64,000 bases of DNA from the NCBI RefSeq assembly GCF_000802225.1, contig NZ_JTDI01000005.1:124001-188000 (forward strand). Reading direction: 5' to 3'. The notes beneath the pieces are model-generated. The model had not been told where the DNA came from and did not search any database. It was given only the letters and a program-made list of their open reading frames with translations. Source of the stretch: Novosphingobium malaysiense. Lineage in GTDB: Bacteria > Pseudomonadota > Alphaproteobacteria > Sphingomonadales > Sphingomonadaceae. Each line of letters opens with the position of its first letter. Positions within the stretch are counted from its first letter, which is position 1. Shown piece by piece: positions 52,131 to 61,074 of this stretch. Made by a program: the position numbers and the translations under genes.

Positions 52131-54599
52131 ATGCGACAGAGTCGACTGTCCCGGCGTCTGCTTACGACGAGCGCCTTCGGGGCATGCCTTGCAGGAGCCA
52201 CGCCCGCCTTCGCGCAAGTTTCGGCGGAGCGAGGAGCCCGCATCGAGGACAACGCGATCATCGTCACCGCGCGACGCACCGAAGAGCGCCTGCAGGACGT
52301 TCCGATCTCGATGACGGTCTACGATCAACAGCAGCTCGAAAACCGCAACGTCGTCAATGCCAACGATCTGGCGACATACACGCCCTCGTTGACGTCCAAC
52401 TCCCGCTTCGGCACCGATAATGCGTCGTTTGCGATCCGTGGTTTCGTACAGGAGGCGCAAACGTCTCCTTCGGTCGCGGTCTATTTTGCCGACGTCGTCG
52501 CCGCCCGCGGACAGCCCGCGCTGGGGGGCGGCAACAACGCCCTGTCGGGCTCGTTCTTCGACCTGCAGAACGTCCAGGTGCTCAAGGGCCCGCAAGGCAC
52601 ACTGTTCGGCCGAAACACGACCGGTGGCGCTGTGCTGCTCGTTCCCAACAAACCGACGGACATCCTTGAAGGATACGTCGAGGGCTCGTTGGGCAACTTC
52701 GACATGAAGCGGTTCCAGGCGGTGTTGAACGTGCCATTGGCCGACACCTTCAAGGTCCGCCTCGGCGTCGACCGCATGAAGCGCGACGGGTACTTGCGCA
52801 ACCGCTCCGGCATCGGCCCCTCCACTTTCAACGATACCGACTACGTTTCGTTGCGTGGTAGCGTGGTTGCCGACTTGACGCCGGATCTCGAGAATTACCT
52901 GATCTTCGACTACATCAGGTCGGAAACCAATGGCACGATCCCCAAGGTGGTGATCGCCAATACCCAGACAGTCGGCGGAATTCCCTGCATTCCCGGCGCA
53001 GGCGCGTCCGGCGCGGCACTGCTCCTGTCATCGCTGGTCTGCAGTCAGCAACTCGCCCGCGCGGCGGCAAACGACTATGGCTACTACGACGTCGAGAACA
53101 ACAATCCGGACGCCCAGCTTCGCCAGGAACAATGGCAGGTCATCAACACCACGACCTGGAATGCATCGGACTCGCTGACGATCAAGAACATCGCCAGCTA
53201 CACCGAGATGCGGCAGCGCCAGAGCGGCGCGATCATGGGCGAGAACATCCAGTTCCCCGTCGCAGGCGGACTGCCGTTCGGCTATGTCAGCGTCTATCAC
53301 GACAACAATCGAGACACCCTGTCGCAGTATACTTTCACCGAGGAGCTTCAGCTTCAGGGATTTGGTTTCGGCGGCAAGCTCCAGTACCAGGTCGGCGCCT
53401 ATTACGAAAACAGCGGACCACTGGGCTGGCAGGGCACGCTCACCTCGATATTGGCGAGTTGCACCGACGTACAGTCCCTGCAATGCACAGACATCCTGGG
53501 CTCACCCACGAGTCCGGCCGGCTTCGTGCAAAATACGCTAACCAAGTACAAATTTGAGAACATCGGCTTTTATGGTCAGGCGACCTACAACATCACCGAC
53601 ACGCTCTCGATGACCGGCGGCCTGCGTTACACGATAGACAAGGTGAAATCTCAGGGTTCGGTACGCATTGCGGTATTTCCCGCGCCGAATTTTCCGGTTT
53701 TCATCTGTACATCCACAGGCTTGCCGGCTCCCGATCCAACCCAGTGCATAGTGCAACTCAACCAGAAATCGGAAAAACCCACCTGGCTGGTCGGCCTCGA
53801 CTTCAAGCCGACCCCCGACATGCTGTTCTACGCTAAGTATGCCCGAGGCTATCGGCAGGGGAATACCAACCCTTCGAATACCATACCCATCACCTGGGGG
53901 CCGGAAAAGGTCGATACCTACGAACTCGGCGCCAAGCTTTCCTTCGCCGGCGCGGTCAGCGGCTTTTTCAACATCGCCGCGTTCTACAACGACTTCCAGG
54001 ATCAGCAGTTGCAGGCAAACCTTATTCCCGACGGCACAAATCCGGCCGCATCGCCTTCCGCGGCAATCGTGAACGCCGGCACGTCGCGGATCCAGGGCAT
54101 CGAAGTGGAGGCAGGAATCAAGCCGTTTGCAGGCTTCGACCTGACCGCTGGCTATACGTATCTCGATACCAAGCTAAAGAGCTACTCTCCGCCTCTCTTC
54201 CCCGGTTTTCTTCCGCCTACACCTACCTCTCAGATTGGTGGTGATCTCGCCCTGTCGCCGCACCACAAGCTGTCGGCGACGGCGTCCTACACGCTTCCGC
54301 TGGACGACAGCATCGGAAGAATCACTTTCAGCGGGACCTACACCTATACGTCGACCCAGATCGCTGCCGCGGACTCGCCCATCGGGCTCCTGCCTTCGAC
54401 CAATCTCGTCAATCTCAACGCAAGCTGGTCGGACATCGGCGGTATGCCGGTAGACCTCTCGGTCTTCGCGACTAACGTGACCAAGGAAGAATACCCCGTC
54501 TATGTCGGCGGAACGTTCTACTCCGCGGGCTTCGACAGCTTGCTGCTGGGGCCGCCGCGCATGTACGGTATTCGTCTGCGATACAACTTCGGTAGGTAG
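52131..54599 (+). CDS. TonB-dependent outer-membrane receptor
   Basis: An 822-residue outer-membrane transporter. The signal peptide (MRQSRLSRRLLTTSAFGACL, cleaved after AFAQ) is followed by a TonB-box-like AIIVTARR, a plug domain (QNVQVLKGPQGTLFGRNTTG) and a beta barrel ending RLRYNFGR. This is the subclass that sphingomonads use for organic nutrients rather than a clear siderophore receptor. GGGGAGG precedes the ATG at 52131; the upstream Met at 52110 is less likely. It imports an unknown compound for the surrounding catabolic genes. Confidence 0.95.
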   Translation: MRQSRLSRRLLTTSAFGACLAGATPAFAQVSAERGARIEDNAIIVTARRTEERLQDVPISMTVYDQQQLENRNVVNANDLATYTPSLTSNSRFGTDNASFAIRGFVQEAQTSPSVAVYFADVVAARGQPALGGGNNALSGSFFDLQNVQVLKGPQGTLFGRNTTGGAVLLVPNKPTDILEGYVEGSLGNFDMKRFQAVLNVPLADTFKVRLGVDRMKRDGYLRNRSGIGPSTFNDTDYVSLRGSVVADLTPDLENYLIFDYIRSETNGTIPKVVIANTQTVGGIPCIPGAGASGAALLLSSLVCSQQLARAAANDYGYYDVENNNPDAQLRQEQWQVINTTTWNASDSLTIKNIASYTEMRQRQSGAIMGENIQFPVAGGLPFGYVSVYHDNNRDTLSQYTFTEELQLQGFGFGGKLQYQVGAYYENSGPLGWQGTLTSILASCTDVQSLQCTDILGSPTSPAGFVQNTLTKYKFENIGFYGQATYNITDTLSMTGGLRYTIDKVKSQGSVRIAVFPAPNFPVFICTSTGLPAPDPTQCIVQLNQKSEKPTWLVGLDFKPTPDMLFYAKYARGYRQGNTNPSNTIPITWGPEKVDTYELGAKLSFAGAVSGFFNIAAFYNDFQDQQLQANLIPDGTNPAASPSAAIVNAGTSRIQGIEVEAGIKPFAGFDLTAGYTYLDTKLKSYSPPLFPGFLPPTPTSQIGGDLALSPHHKLSATASYTLPLDDSIGRITFSGTYTYTSTQIAAADSPIGLLPSTNLVNLNASWSDIGGMPVDLSVFATNVTKEEYPVYVGGTFYSAGFDSLLLGPPRMYGIRLRYNFGR

Positions 54600-54645
54600 T
54601 CAGACGGCAGCTTCCGTGCCGGCAGCCGGTCTGGCTGACAAGTAC

Positions 54646-54669
54646 AACTTGGGGCGATCGCCCTAAGTT
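54646..54669. promoter_or_regulatory. TetR operator candidate 1a
   Basis: A 24-base palindrome with one mismatched pair, core GGGCGATCGCCC. It lies in the gap between the TonB receptor stop and the TetR gene. Its centre is 22 bp (two helical turns) from the centre of the next palindrome. Confidence 0.72.
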
Positions 54670-54672
54670 TAT

Positions 54673-54686
54673 TGGGCAATTGCCCA
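54673..54686. promoter_or_regulatory. TetR operator candidate 1b
   Basis: Perfect palindrome TGGGCAATTGCCCA. It shares the GGGC-N4-GCCC outline with site 1a and with a site before the MFS gene. It lies 39 bases upstream of a possible CTG start and 78 bases upstream of the ATG of the TetR gene. Confidence 0.72.
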
Positions 54687-54763
54687 GGCGGGCAACCCCG
54701 CGTAGTTGTGAGGGAGGTGGAAACCTGACAAAGCCTCGGCGAAGGCGGACATCGGCGCGACGA

Positions 54764-55378
54764 ATGGGACGAAAGCAGAAGATTGGCAGCGAGACGTCAG
54801 CGACCCGGACGTTGTTACTGGATGCCGCGGAAGCGATTCTGCGCGAGGAGGGATATGCGGCGGTCACATCTCGCCGAGTCAGCGTGAGGGCGGGAGTGTC
54901 ATCGAAGCTGGTGCACTATTATTTCCCGACGATGGACGATCTGTTCCTCACGCTCTACCGGCGCACGTCGATCCGCTTTCTCGCGGAAACCGAGGAATTG
55001 CTGCGCAGTGAAAACCCCATCAAGGTGCTCTGGCAGACGTCGGTTCATCCCGGAGACGTTGACCTGTTCGCCGAACTGATGGCCCTCGGCAATCATCGCA
55101 AGGTGATCCGGGAAGAACTGGACCGCGGGCTGGTCCGCCTTCGCGAGATGCAACTGGCCGCACTCGACCTGTACTACGCGCGCTTGGGTAAGGAGCCGCC
55201 GATCGACACCGCGGCGCTGCTGGTCCTGCTCGCGGGTGCGGGTCTGCTCATATCCATGGAGCAACGCGGCTCGAACCGCATCGGGCATGAGCAGACGCTC
55301 GCCTTGTTCGAGCGCCTCTGCGAAGACGATGGCACCAAGAGCCTTGGCGCGATCTTCGCTGCACCAAGGGAAGAATAG
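54764..55378 (+). CDS. TetR-family transcriptional regulator
   Basis: A regulator of about 204 residues from the ATG at 54764. The helix-turn-helix region is VTSRRVSVRAGVSSKLVHYY, typical of TetR. The ATG lacks a ribosome site, whereas GAGGGAGGTGG sits before an in-frame CTG at 54725; a non-ATG start there cannot be excluded. Palindromes directly upstream suggest autoregulation, and the same palindrome occurs before the EthD/MFS pair, so it likely represses these genes until an effector binds. Confidence 0.88.
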   Translation: MGRKQKIGSETSATRTLLLDAAEAILREEGYAAVTSRRVSVRAGVSSKLVHYYFPTMDDLFLTLYRRTSIRFLAETEELLRSENPIKVLWQTSVHPGDVDLFAELMALGNHRKVIREELDRGLVRLREMQLAALDLYYARLGKEPPIDTAALLVLLAGAGLLISMEQRGSNRIGHEQTLALFERLCEDDGTKSLGAIFAAPREE

Positions 55379-55380
55379 AT

Positions 55381-55698
55381 TCAGTCCCGCTCCCGGTAGA
55401 ACCAGAGCACGCTTGCCGGACCATCGACTGCGTCGGTCGTGCTCATAGATCCATCCGCGGATCGCTGTCCCATCGCTGTGATCACCGTGTCGGCGTCGAC
55501 GGCCTCGATCTCGAATATCGCGAGATAGGGCAGGCCGGGCTCTCCCATCATAGTGCGTTCGAAATCAAAGCGTCTGCCAGACTTGACTCCGGGCAGTGCC
55601 AGCACGTCGGCCAAGTGCTCGGAATCGTACCAGGCGTTGTACTCTTCGTCACGGCCATCACGTGCCTTGGACTGAACTACCATCACGAAACTTGCCAT
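55381..55698 (-). CDS. Small EthD-like dimeric alpha/beta-barrel protein
   Basis: A 105-residue protein, MVVQSKARDGRDEEYNAWYD and DVLALPGVKSGRRF, resembling EthD/dimeric ferredoxin-like barrel proteins that occur in catabolic operons. Function unknown. It is convergent with the TetR gene and divergent from the MFS transporter, with a GGGC-N4-GCCC operator between the two. Confidence 0.75.
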   Translation of the reverse strand: MASFVMVVQSKARDGRDEEYNAWYDSEHLADVLALPGVKSGRRFDFERTMMGEPGLPYLAIFEIEAVDADTVITAMGQRSADGSMSTTDAVDGPASVLWFYRERD

Positions 55699-55780
55699 GC
55701 ATGCTCCTCATATCCCGGCCGCGCCGAGAGGCGATTGCGTCGAGGTTCATCGACGATTGCCCTCTTGGCGATATGCGTAA

Positions 55781-55796
55781 TAGGGCACTCGCCCTA
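55781..55796. promoter_or_regulatory. TetR operator candidate 1c
   Basis: Palindrome TAGGGCACTCGCCCTA between the divergent EthD-like and MFS genes, 63 bases before the MFS ATG. Half-sites match those before the TetR gene (GGGC-N4-GCCC). Confidence 0.7.
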
Positions 55797-55859
55797 ATGC
55801 CAGTGAAAACGCGCCGGAAGAATAACAGATGCGGCGTTCAGGCTCTGGGAGAGTGCCGA

Positions 55860-57062
55860 ATGATGCGTGACCAGACTTCACCGAGGGTTGCAGCGCCTCT
55901 TGCTGACAGGAGCACGTTGTCGTTCACCTTGCTGCTGCTCTCGACGCAGATAACTGCAGCACTGGTGTACACCGTTCCGATTCCTATCCTGGCCGGGATG
56001 ACCGAGGCTTTCGGTTCCGATCCCGGGAGTGCGTTCAAGGTGAAGATGGTCTCGGGGATACTGGGGCCGGCGATGGCCGTGGGCGCGCCTCTTGCAGGAT
56101 GGCTGTCGAGCCGGTTCGACCGCCGCGGTCTGCTCGGAATATTCGCGCTGCTGGCGGCTGCAAGCGGCGTTGCTCCCGTATTTCTCGATAGTATTGACGT
56201 AATCATCGCGACGCGGTTCCTGCTTGGCCTCGCGGCAGCAGCGCTCATGACTATCGGTTATACGATGCCGGGCGACTATCTGCCCGAAACCCGCCGGGCC
56301 GGGATATTCGGTTTGCTAAGCGCGACGAGTATGGTCGCCTCCGTCGTCTCGCTGCCGCTGTCAGGCTGGCTGGGCGATAGCGGATGGCGCGTATCCTTTC
56401 TCATTTACATAACGCCTTTGGCCGTCGCCATACTGGCCCTGCCGCAGCGGCTTCCTCCCCCGTCTGCGGTGGCGGGAGAGGTGACCAAACGGGTACGCAG
56501 GTGGTATGCAGGAATCCCCTGGGGCATGGTGGCCCTCGCGTTCGCGATCGGGATCGTTCTTTCCATTCCCGGCGTATACCTCTCTTTCCATCTTGCGGGC
56601 ATCGGGGCGAGCCAGTCATCGACCATTGGTCTGGTCATGACGTTTGCGACGGTCGTTTCAGCGATCGCATCCATTGCCTATGGCGCTACGGTTTCCGCCT
56701 TGGGGCAGCGTGTGGTTTTTGTAGCGGCATTTGGAGCAATGGCAGTGGGCTTGTTCGGCCTGTCCGTAGCCGGAAATCTCATCGTTGCGATCGTCACACT
56801 CATGCTTGCCGGCGTTGGCATGGGTTGGCTCGTTCCAAACCTGATGGGGCGGCTGAGTGATAAGGTGCCGGATGCCGATCGCGGGCGCATTGTCGGCATT
56901 GTCCAAAGTGCGATGACAATCGCTCCCATGTTTGGCATTGCACTGCTTGAGCCGCTTCTGCCTGCGATCGGCACGTCCGGCGCCCTGGCAGCTATCGCGC
57001 TGCTCTCTGCTGTCTTTGCAGTTCTGTTTTATCTCTCGCCAAAGGAAGCTGCTGCGCAGTGA
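55860..57062 (+). CDS. MFS transporter
   Basis: A 400-residue inner-membrane transporter with twelve hydrophobic segments. It shows a PLAGWLSSRFDRRGLL loop (the MFS motif A between helices 2 and 3) and GWLVPNLMGRLSDKVPD in the second half. GGGAGAG precedes the ATG at 55860; the open frame begins earlier without support. It may import or export an aromatic or terpenoid acid. The operator upstream puts it under the TetR at 54764. Confidence 0.92.
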   Translation: MMRDQTSPRVAAPLADRSTLSFTLLLLSTQITAALVYTVPIPILAGMTEAFGSDPGSAFKVKMVSGILGPAMAVGAPLAGWLSSRFDRRGLLGIFALLAAASGVAPVFLDSIDVIIATRFLLGLAAAALMTIGYTMPGDYLPETRRAGIFGLLSATSMVASVVSLPLSGWLGDSGWRVSFLIYITPLAVAILALPQRLPPPSAVAGEVTKRVRRWYAGIPWGMVALAFAIGIVLSIPGVYLSFHLAGIGASQSSTIGLVMTFATVVSAIASIAYGATVSALGQRVVFVAAFGAMAVGLFGLSVAGNLIVAIVTLMLAGVGMGWLVPNLMGRLSDKVPDADRGRIVGIVQSAMTIAPMFGIALLEPLLPAIGTSGALAAIALLSAVFAVLFYLSPKEAAAQ

Positions 57063-57133
57063 GCGCTGCGATGGCTGCATAGTGCGCGCATCCAGATGGG
57101 CACTGTGCAGGAACAGTGCTCCCGGGGGTCGTA

Positions 57134-58162
57134 TTACCCTGCGAGGTCGGGCCTTGAGATCACCACGATCTTCCCGATCTGCTGGTTGCTCTCCATATAC
57201 GCATAGGCCTGAGTGACATCGTCGAGTGCAAAGGTGCGCGCGATTTCAGGCCGTAATTCGCCGCTTTCCAGCCGCGGCAAGAGGTATTCGACAAGCCTTG
57301 CACGGCGCGCCGGATCTGCCGTCACGACGTCTGCCGACCAGCCCCGGACGGTCAGATTGGCTTGCATGAACGGCGCAAGCGGCACTTCCATGGCGATGCC
57401 GCCGAACAGACCATAGACAATGGCAATGCCTTCGCGTGCCATTGCCGGCGTGAGTTCGGCCAGATTAGGTCCGCCGATCGCATCGAAAATAATACGCGCA
57501 CCCTTGCCGCCGGTCATCGCCAGGACTTCCTCGGCGACGTCTTCTACGTCGGTCACGATCACGTGAGCGGCGCCCAGCGCGGCGAGGCGTTGTTTCTTGG
57601 CGCTGGTGCGGGTGGTCGCGATCGGAATGGCCCCGTGCGCGTTGGCGATCTGGATCGCGGCGATGCCTACTGACGACGATGCCGCGGTAATGACGACATG
57701 GTCGCCCGGCTGGATATCGGCGATTTCCACAAGGCCATAGGCCGTTCCATACTGCATCCAACTGGCGGCCGCTTCGATGAGCGAGATATCTCTCGGAAGT
57801 TTCACCACACGGTCGGCGGGGTAAATGATCCGATCGGCGCAAGTTCCGAACTGCTCCATGGCCAGGCCATAGAGAACAACCACGTGATCGCCATGAGCTA
57901 GATGGGTGACGCCGCTGCCGACAGCTTCGATGATACCGGCTGCCTCATAGCCTATCGTGGCCGGAAACCGGACCGGCCCAAAGCCGCCCTGCAGATATAT
58001 GGTCTCGACGCGGTTGAGACCGATCGCGGCAACGGCGATACGCACTTCGTCCGGCCCCGGTTCGCCGATCTTGATAGCCTCGACGCGCAGGACTTCCGGT
58101 CCGCCGAACTTGTGAAATCGTACCGCCCTGGCGGTCGTTTCCACCTTGCTGGCAGACGTCAT
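57134..58162 (-). CDS. Quinone-oxidoreductase-like medium-chain dehydrogenase
   Basis: A 342-residue zinc-free alcohol dehydrogenase/quinone oxidoreductase (MDR family). A GroES-like domain (residues about 20-130, with IGYEAAGIIEAVGSGV) is followed by the NADPH site AASSSVGIAAIQIA. No structural zinc Cys cluster is seen. The ATG at 58162 overlaps the SDR stop (ATGA), so it is the third gene of the P450-SDR-MDR operon. Confidence 0.92.
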   Translation of the reverse strand: MTSASKVETTARAVRFHKFGGPEVLRVEAIKIGEPGPDEVRIAVAAIGLNRVETIYLQGGFGPVRFPATIGYEAAGIIEAVGSGVTHLAHGDHVVVLYGLAMEQFGTCADRIIYPADRVVKLPRDISLIEAAASWMQYGTAYGLVEIADIQPGDHVVITAASSSVGIAAIQIANAHGAIPIATTRTSAKKQRLAALGAAHVIVTDVEDVAEEVLAMTGGKGARIIFDAIGGPNLAELTPAMAREGIAIVYGLFGGIAMEVPLAPFMQANLTVRGWSADVVTADPARRARLVEYLLPRLESGELRPEIARTFALDDVTQAYAYMESNQQIGKIVVISRPDLAG

Positions 58163-58923
58163 AGTTTGAACCCGCCGCTGGCGTCGATGTTCTGCGCGGT
58201 TATCCATCTTCCCGCAGGCGAACACAGGGCGTGAACTATGTCGGCGATTTCCTCGGGGGTTCCGAACCGCCGCAAGGCCGTGTTGTCGATTACTTGCGCC
58301 GCTGCGGCAGGATCATCCGTAACATGGCGGTTGGTTTCGCCTGCGGTAAAGCCAGGAGCGACGGAATTCACGGTAATTCCGCGCGGTCCGAGTTCGGCGG
58401 CGAGGACCCGGGTGAAGGCATCGACTGCCGCCTTCGCCATGGTATAAACGATGATACCGGGATCGGTGAGACGTGAACCGGTCGAGGAGATGTTGATTAC
58501 CCGGCCATTTTCCGCGATCTGCGAATGCAGGGCCTGTACGAGAAAGAAACCGCCTCTCACATTGTTTGAAAAGCCCCAATCGAACGCCGCCTCGTCGACC
58601 TCGGTTATGCGGGCATAGTCGCCGCCCCCTATGTTGTTGACGAGGATGTCGAGTTTGTCGCTCCCGGTCCGTTCGGAAAGATGCTGGCCCAGTTGGGCTG
58701 CGAGGTCTGCAGCGACAGCGGCGCCGCCGAGCTTGCCTTGAAGCGGGAATGCCTGTCCGCCGGCACGCTCGATGGCGGCGACGGTTTCATCTGCTGCCGA
58801 GGCATTGGTGGCAAAGTTGATGGCGACAAGAGCGCCTGCTTGCGCCAACCTCATGGCCATCGCGCGGCCCAGCCCACGGCTCGCGCCGGTCACCAGCGCA
58901 GTCTTTCCCTTCAGGTCTTCCAC
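58159..58923 (-). CDS. SDR-family oxidoreductase
   Basis: A 254-residue SDR from a GTG at 58923. TGASRGLG is near residue 12, NNIGGG replaces the usual NNAG, and the active site NISS with YTMAK is complete. GGGGAG precedes the GTG at 8 bases; the open frame extends to 59277 only through the end of the P450 gene. It lies 79 bases after the P450 stop in the same operon and probably oxidises the alcohol made by the P450. Confidence 0.9.
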   Translation of the reverse strand: MEDLKGKTALVTGASRGLGRAMAMRLAQAGALVAINFATNASAADETVAAIERAGGQAFPLQGKLGGAAVAADLAAQLGQHLSERTGSDKLDILVNNIGGGDYARITEVDEAAFDWGFSNNVRGGFFLVQALHSQIAENGRVINISSTGSRLTDPGIIVYTMAKAAVDAFTRVLAAELGPRGITVNSVAPGFTAGETNRHVTDDPAAAAQVIDNTALRRFGTPEEIADIVHALCSPAGRWITAQNIDASGGFKL

Positions 58924-59002
58924 GATCCATTCTCCCCATGGGTGGCATCCGGCATTTGTTTCGGTGCTCACCGTGTGTTCTGTTTCTGTCGGCGGCGCGC
59001 GA

Positions 59003-60280
59003 TCAGGGGACAGCTGGCTCGAATTCAATAGGCAGACCCTTGATGCCCCAGTTACCTGGGAATGGACGCCACCCAGGCGGGGCGCTCTCGCGCGGTTGCA
59101 GCAAATGCTGCGCGATAAGGTGGAGTGCCTCCTGAAGCTGCGCACGGGCGATGTACTGGCCAAGGCACATGTGTTTGCCCAGCCCGAACCCCACGTGTCG
59201 CTGATCCGCCTTGGTCGTGCGCTCGGGGTCGAAATCATAGGAATGCGCGATATCTGAGGAAATCCTGCCGGCCACATTGAGCGCGAAGAACATCATGGTG
59301 CCCTTGGGGATCAGCACGTCGCGATAAACGATGTCCTCCTTGGTCGCCCGGAACGTGAAGGCGGGCGTGAACATCCGCAGCGTTTCCTCGACGACCTTGC
59401 GGCAATAATCCATGTCGGTGGCGCAGCGCTGGTAGGATTGCGGATGGCTGATCAGCACGTGAATCATGTAAGTGAGTACGTTCTTCGACGTGTCGTAACC
59501 GGCGACGAACAGGAAGATAAGCAGATCGGCGACCTGGCGATCGGTAATGCCGTGCTCTGATCCCGCTTCGAGCAGGAGGTCGAGCAGGTCAGGTTCTGTC
59601 CCGAATCGCGCGTGCGGCTTCGCGCGCCGCTCTGCGATCAATTGGTAGGAAAAGGCGTCCAGTTCAGCCATTGCCCGGTCGAGATCGGGGAGCAGTCTGC
59701 TGTCGAGGCTGAATGCCAGCCCCAGTACTTCCATCGCCGATCGCAATCCGGGAATGGCGTCGAGTGGTGCACCGATCATTCGGGCCATGACCGAGACCGG
59801 GTAGTATGAGGCGAACTCTTCGAAATCGAATTGGCCCTTGCTGGCCCATTCGGTGAGCAGCCGTTGCATCTGTTCGCGCATGATCGGGCGAAGTAGGTTG
59901 GCATTGCGCGGCGTAAACTTGGCAGCGAACGCGTCTCGCAGGATGCGGTGTTCGCGCTCGGGTAGGGCGATCATCTGCTCCTGCGCGAAGCGGCCCCAGG
60001 CCGTGTCCTGCGCCCCCATGATCTCGATCACACCGTCGAACGATGTCCTGAACTGATCGTCGAGAACCAGTAAATCGCGAATCGCTTTGAGGTCGAACAC
60101 GACATAGCCGCCGTTGACCTTTGCAAGCCAGGGATGGACGGCGCGCGCGGCTTCGAAGCTTGCGTAGGGATCGGCTGAAAATTCCGCGGAATTCCACGCA
60201 AGGTGCTGAAGGTCGAGGTTGTCTATCCGTGTTGGCTCAGCATGCCCCGATGGGTGCTGCGGATTGGTCTGGGCCGGCAT
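59003..60280 (-). CDS. Cytochrome P450
   Basis: A bacterial class I P450 of 425 residues. The I-helix motif AGYDTSKN is at 260-267 (canonical AGxDT), the EETLR ExxR motif at 298-302, and the haem ligand C372 in GFGLGKHMCLGQ. No membrane anchor, as usual for soluble bacterial enzymes. It should hydroxylate a hydrophobic substrate with electrons from the ferredoxin gene nearby. It is divergent from a TetR gene, with a palindromic operator between the two. Confidence 0.95.
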   Translation of the reverse strand: MPAQTNPQHPSGHAEPTRIDNLDLQHLAWNSAEFSADPYASFEAARAVHPWLAKVNGGYVVFDLKAIRDLLVLDDQFRTSFDGVIEIMGAQDTAWGRFAQEQMIALPEREHRILRDAFAAKFTPRNANLLRPIMREQMQRLLTEWASKGQFDFEEFASYYPVSVMARMIGAPLDAIPGLRSAMEVLGLAFSLDSRLLPDLDRAMAELDAFSYQLIAERRAKPHARFGTEPDLLDLLLEAGSEHGITDRQVADLLIFLFVAGYDTSKNVLTYMIHVLISHPQSYQRCATDMDYCRKVVEETLRMFTPAFTFRATKEDIVYRDVLIPKGTMMFFALNVAGRISSDIAHSYDFDPERTTKADQRHVGFGLGKHMCLGQYIARAQLQEALHLIAQHLLQPRESAPPGWRPFPGNWGIKGLPIEFEPAVP

Positions 60281-60313
60281 CTATAGTTTCCCTCCCGACT
60301 TTCCCTGAAGGTG

Positions 60314-60329
60314 GTGAACGCGTGTTCAC
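60314..60329. promoter_or_regulatory. TetR operator candidate 2a
   Basis: Palindrome GTGAACGCGTGTTCAC (arms GTGAAC/GTTCAC) in the 79-base gap between the divergent P450 and TetR genes. The same arms recur before the SnoaL-ferredoxin genes. Confidence 0.8.
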
Positions 60330-60359
60330 TAAGCTGCCGGTTCCCGTTCTGTCAACCGC

Positions 60360-60926
60360 ATGCTACCGCCGGGAATAGCTGCAACTGCCACTTCGCGTAC
60401 TTCTGCAGAGACGAAAGCGCGCATCGTGCTCGTCACGCAGGACGTGTTTTCAACAAAGGGCTATTCCCACGCTGGACTGCGTGAAAGTGCAGCTAAAGCC
60501 GAAGTCACCGCCTCGCTGCTGATCAAGTATTTCGGGACAAACGCGAAGCTTTTGGAGGAGGTCCTTGTCGCCGCTATCCATCCGTCGCGGCACTTTCAGT
60601 CGGACAGGACCAAGTTGGGTGAAGCTATCGTTGCTGCCTTTCTGGATCCGCAATCGCCCATGCAGTCACCGGCCATGATCGCACTGACCCTGGCGATGCA
60701 GAATCGAGGGCGATTGTGGAGCGCGTCGTCAGGAAACGATGTGGACCCGATGACGTTGTGGCTCGACAACGAGGATGCGAGGGTGCGAGCCATCAATATT
60801 CTGGCGATGACCATGCGGTTTTCGATCTTCCATCGAAACATGGGCCAGTTTCTGTCTGAAAGCGAGCGGCGCAACTCGGGCCAATGCTTTGCGCGTTCAC
60901 TTCAGGATCTGGTGGACCTGGCCTGA
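60360..60926 (+). CDS. TetR-family transcriptional regulator
   Basis: A 188-residue TetR protein. The helix-turn-helix includes FSTKGYSHAGLRESAAKAEV and SLLIKYFG. It is divergent from the P450 operon and upstream of the SnoaL-ferredoxin pair. The GTGAAC palindrome before both targets makes it the likely repressor of the P450 system and of itself. Confidence 0.9.
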   Translation: MLPPGIAATATSRTSAETKARIVLVTQDVFSTKGYSHAGLRESAAKAEVTASLLIKYFGTNAKLLEEVLVAAIHPSRHFQSDRTKLGEAIVAAFLDPQSPMQSPAMIALTLAMQNRGRLWSASSGNDVDPMTLWLDNEDARVRAINILAMTMRFSIFHRNMGQFLSESERRNSGQCFARSLQDLVDLA

Positions 60927-61005
60927 CCTGGCAGCCGTGAACGCAAGTCTCTGACTGATATCGAGGCCGGCGGTTTGCAAGCACGGGAGTTCAGTGTATT
61001 TGAAA

Positions 61006-61023
61006 GGTGAACAAGTGTTCACC
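61006..61023. promoter_or_regulatory. TetR operator candidate 2b
   Basis: Palindrome GGTGAACAAGTGTTCACC, 52 bases before the SnoaL-like ATG. Arms match site 2a and extend one base further on each side. Confidence 0.8.
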
Positions 61024-61074
61024 GATTCGTCATGAATGCTTAGAAAGAGCATCGCAACCGGGAGAAAAATCAGG

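Noticed and set aside
58924..59277. Longer N-terminus of the SDR (to 59277)
   Set aside because: This part is the antisense of the P450 3' end; the GTG at 58923 has a good ribosome site and begins at the Rossmann fold.
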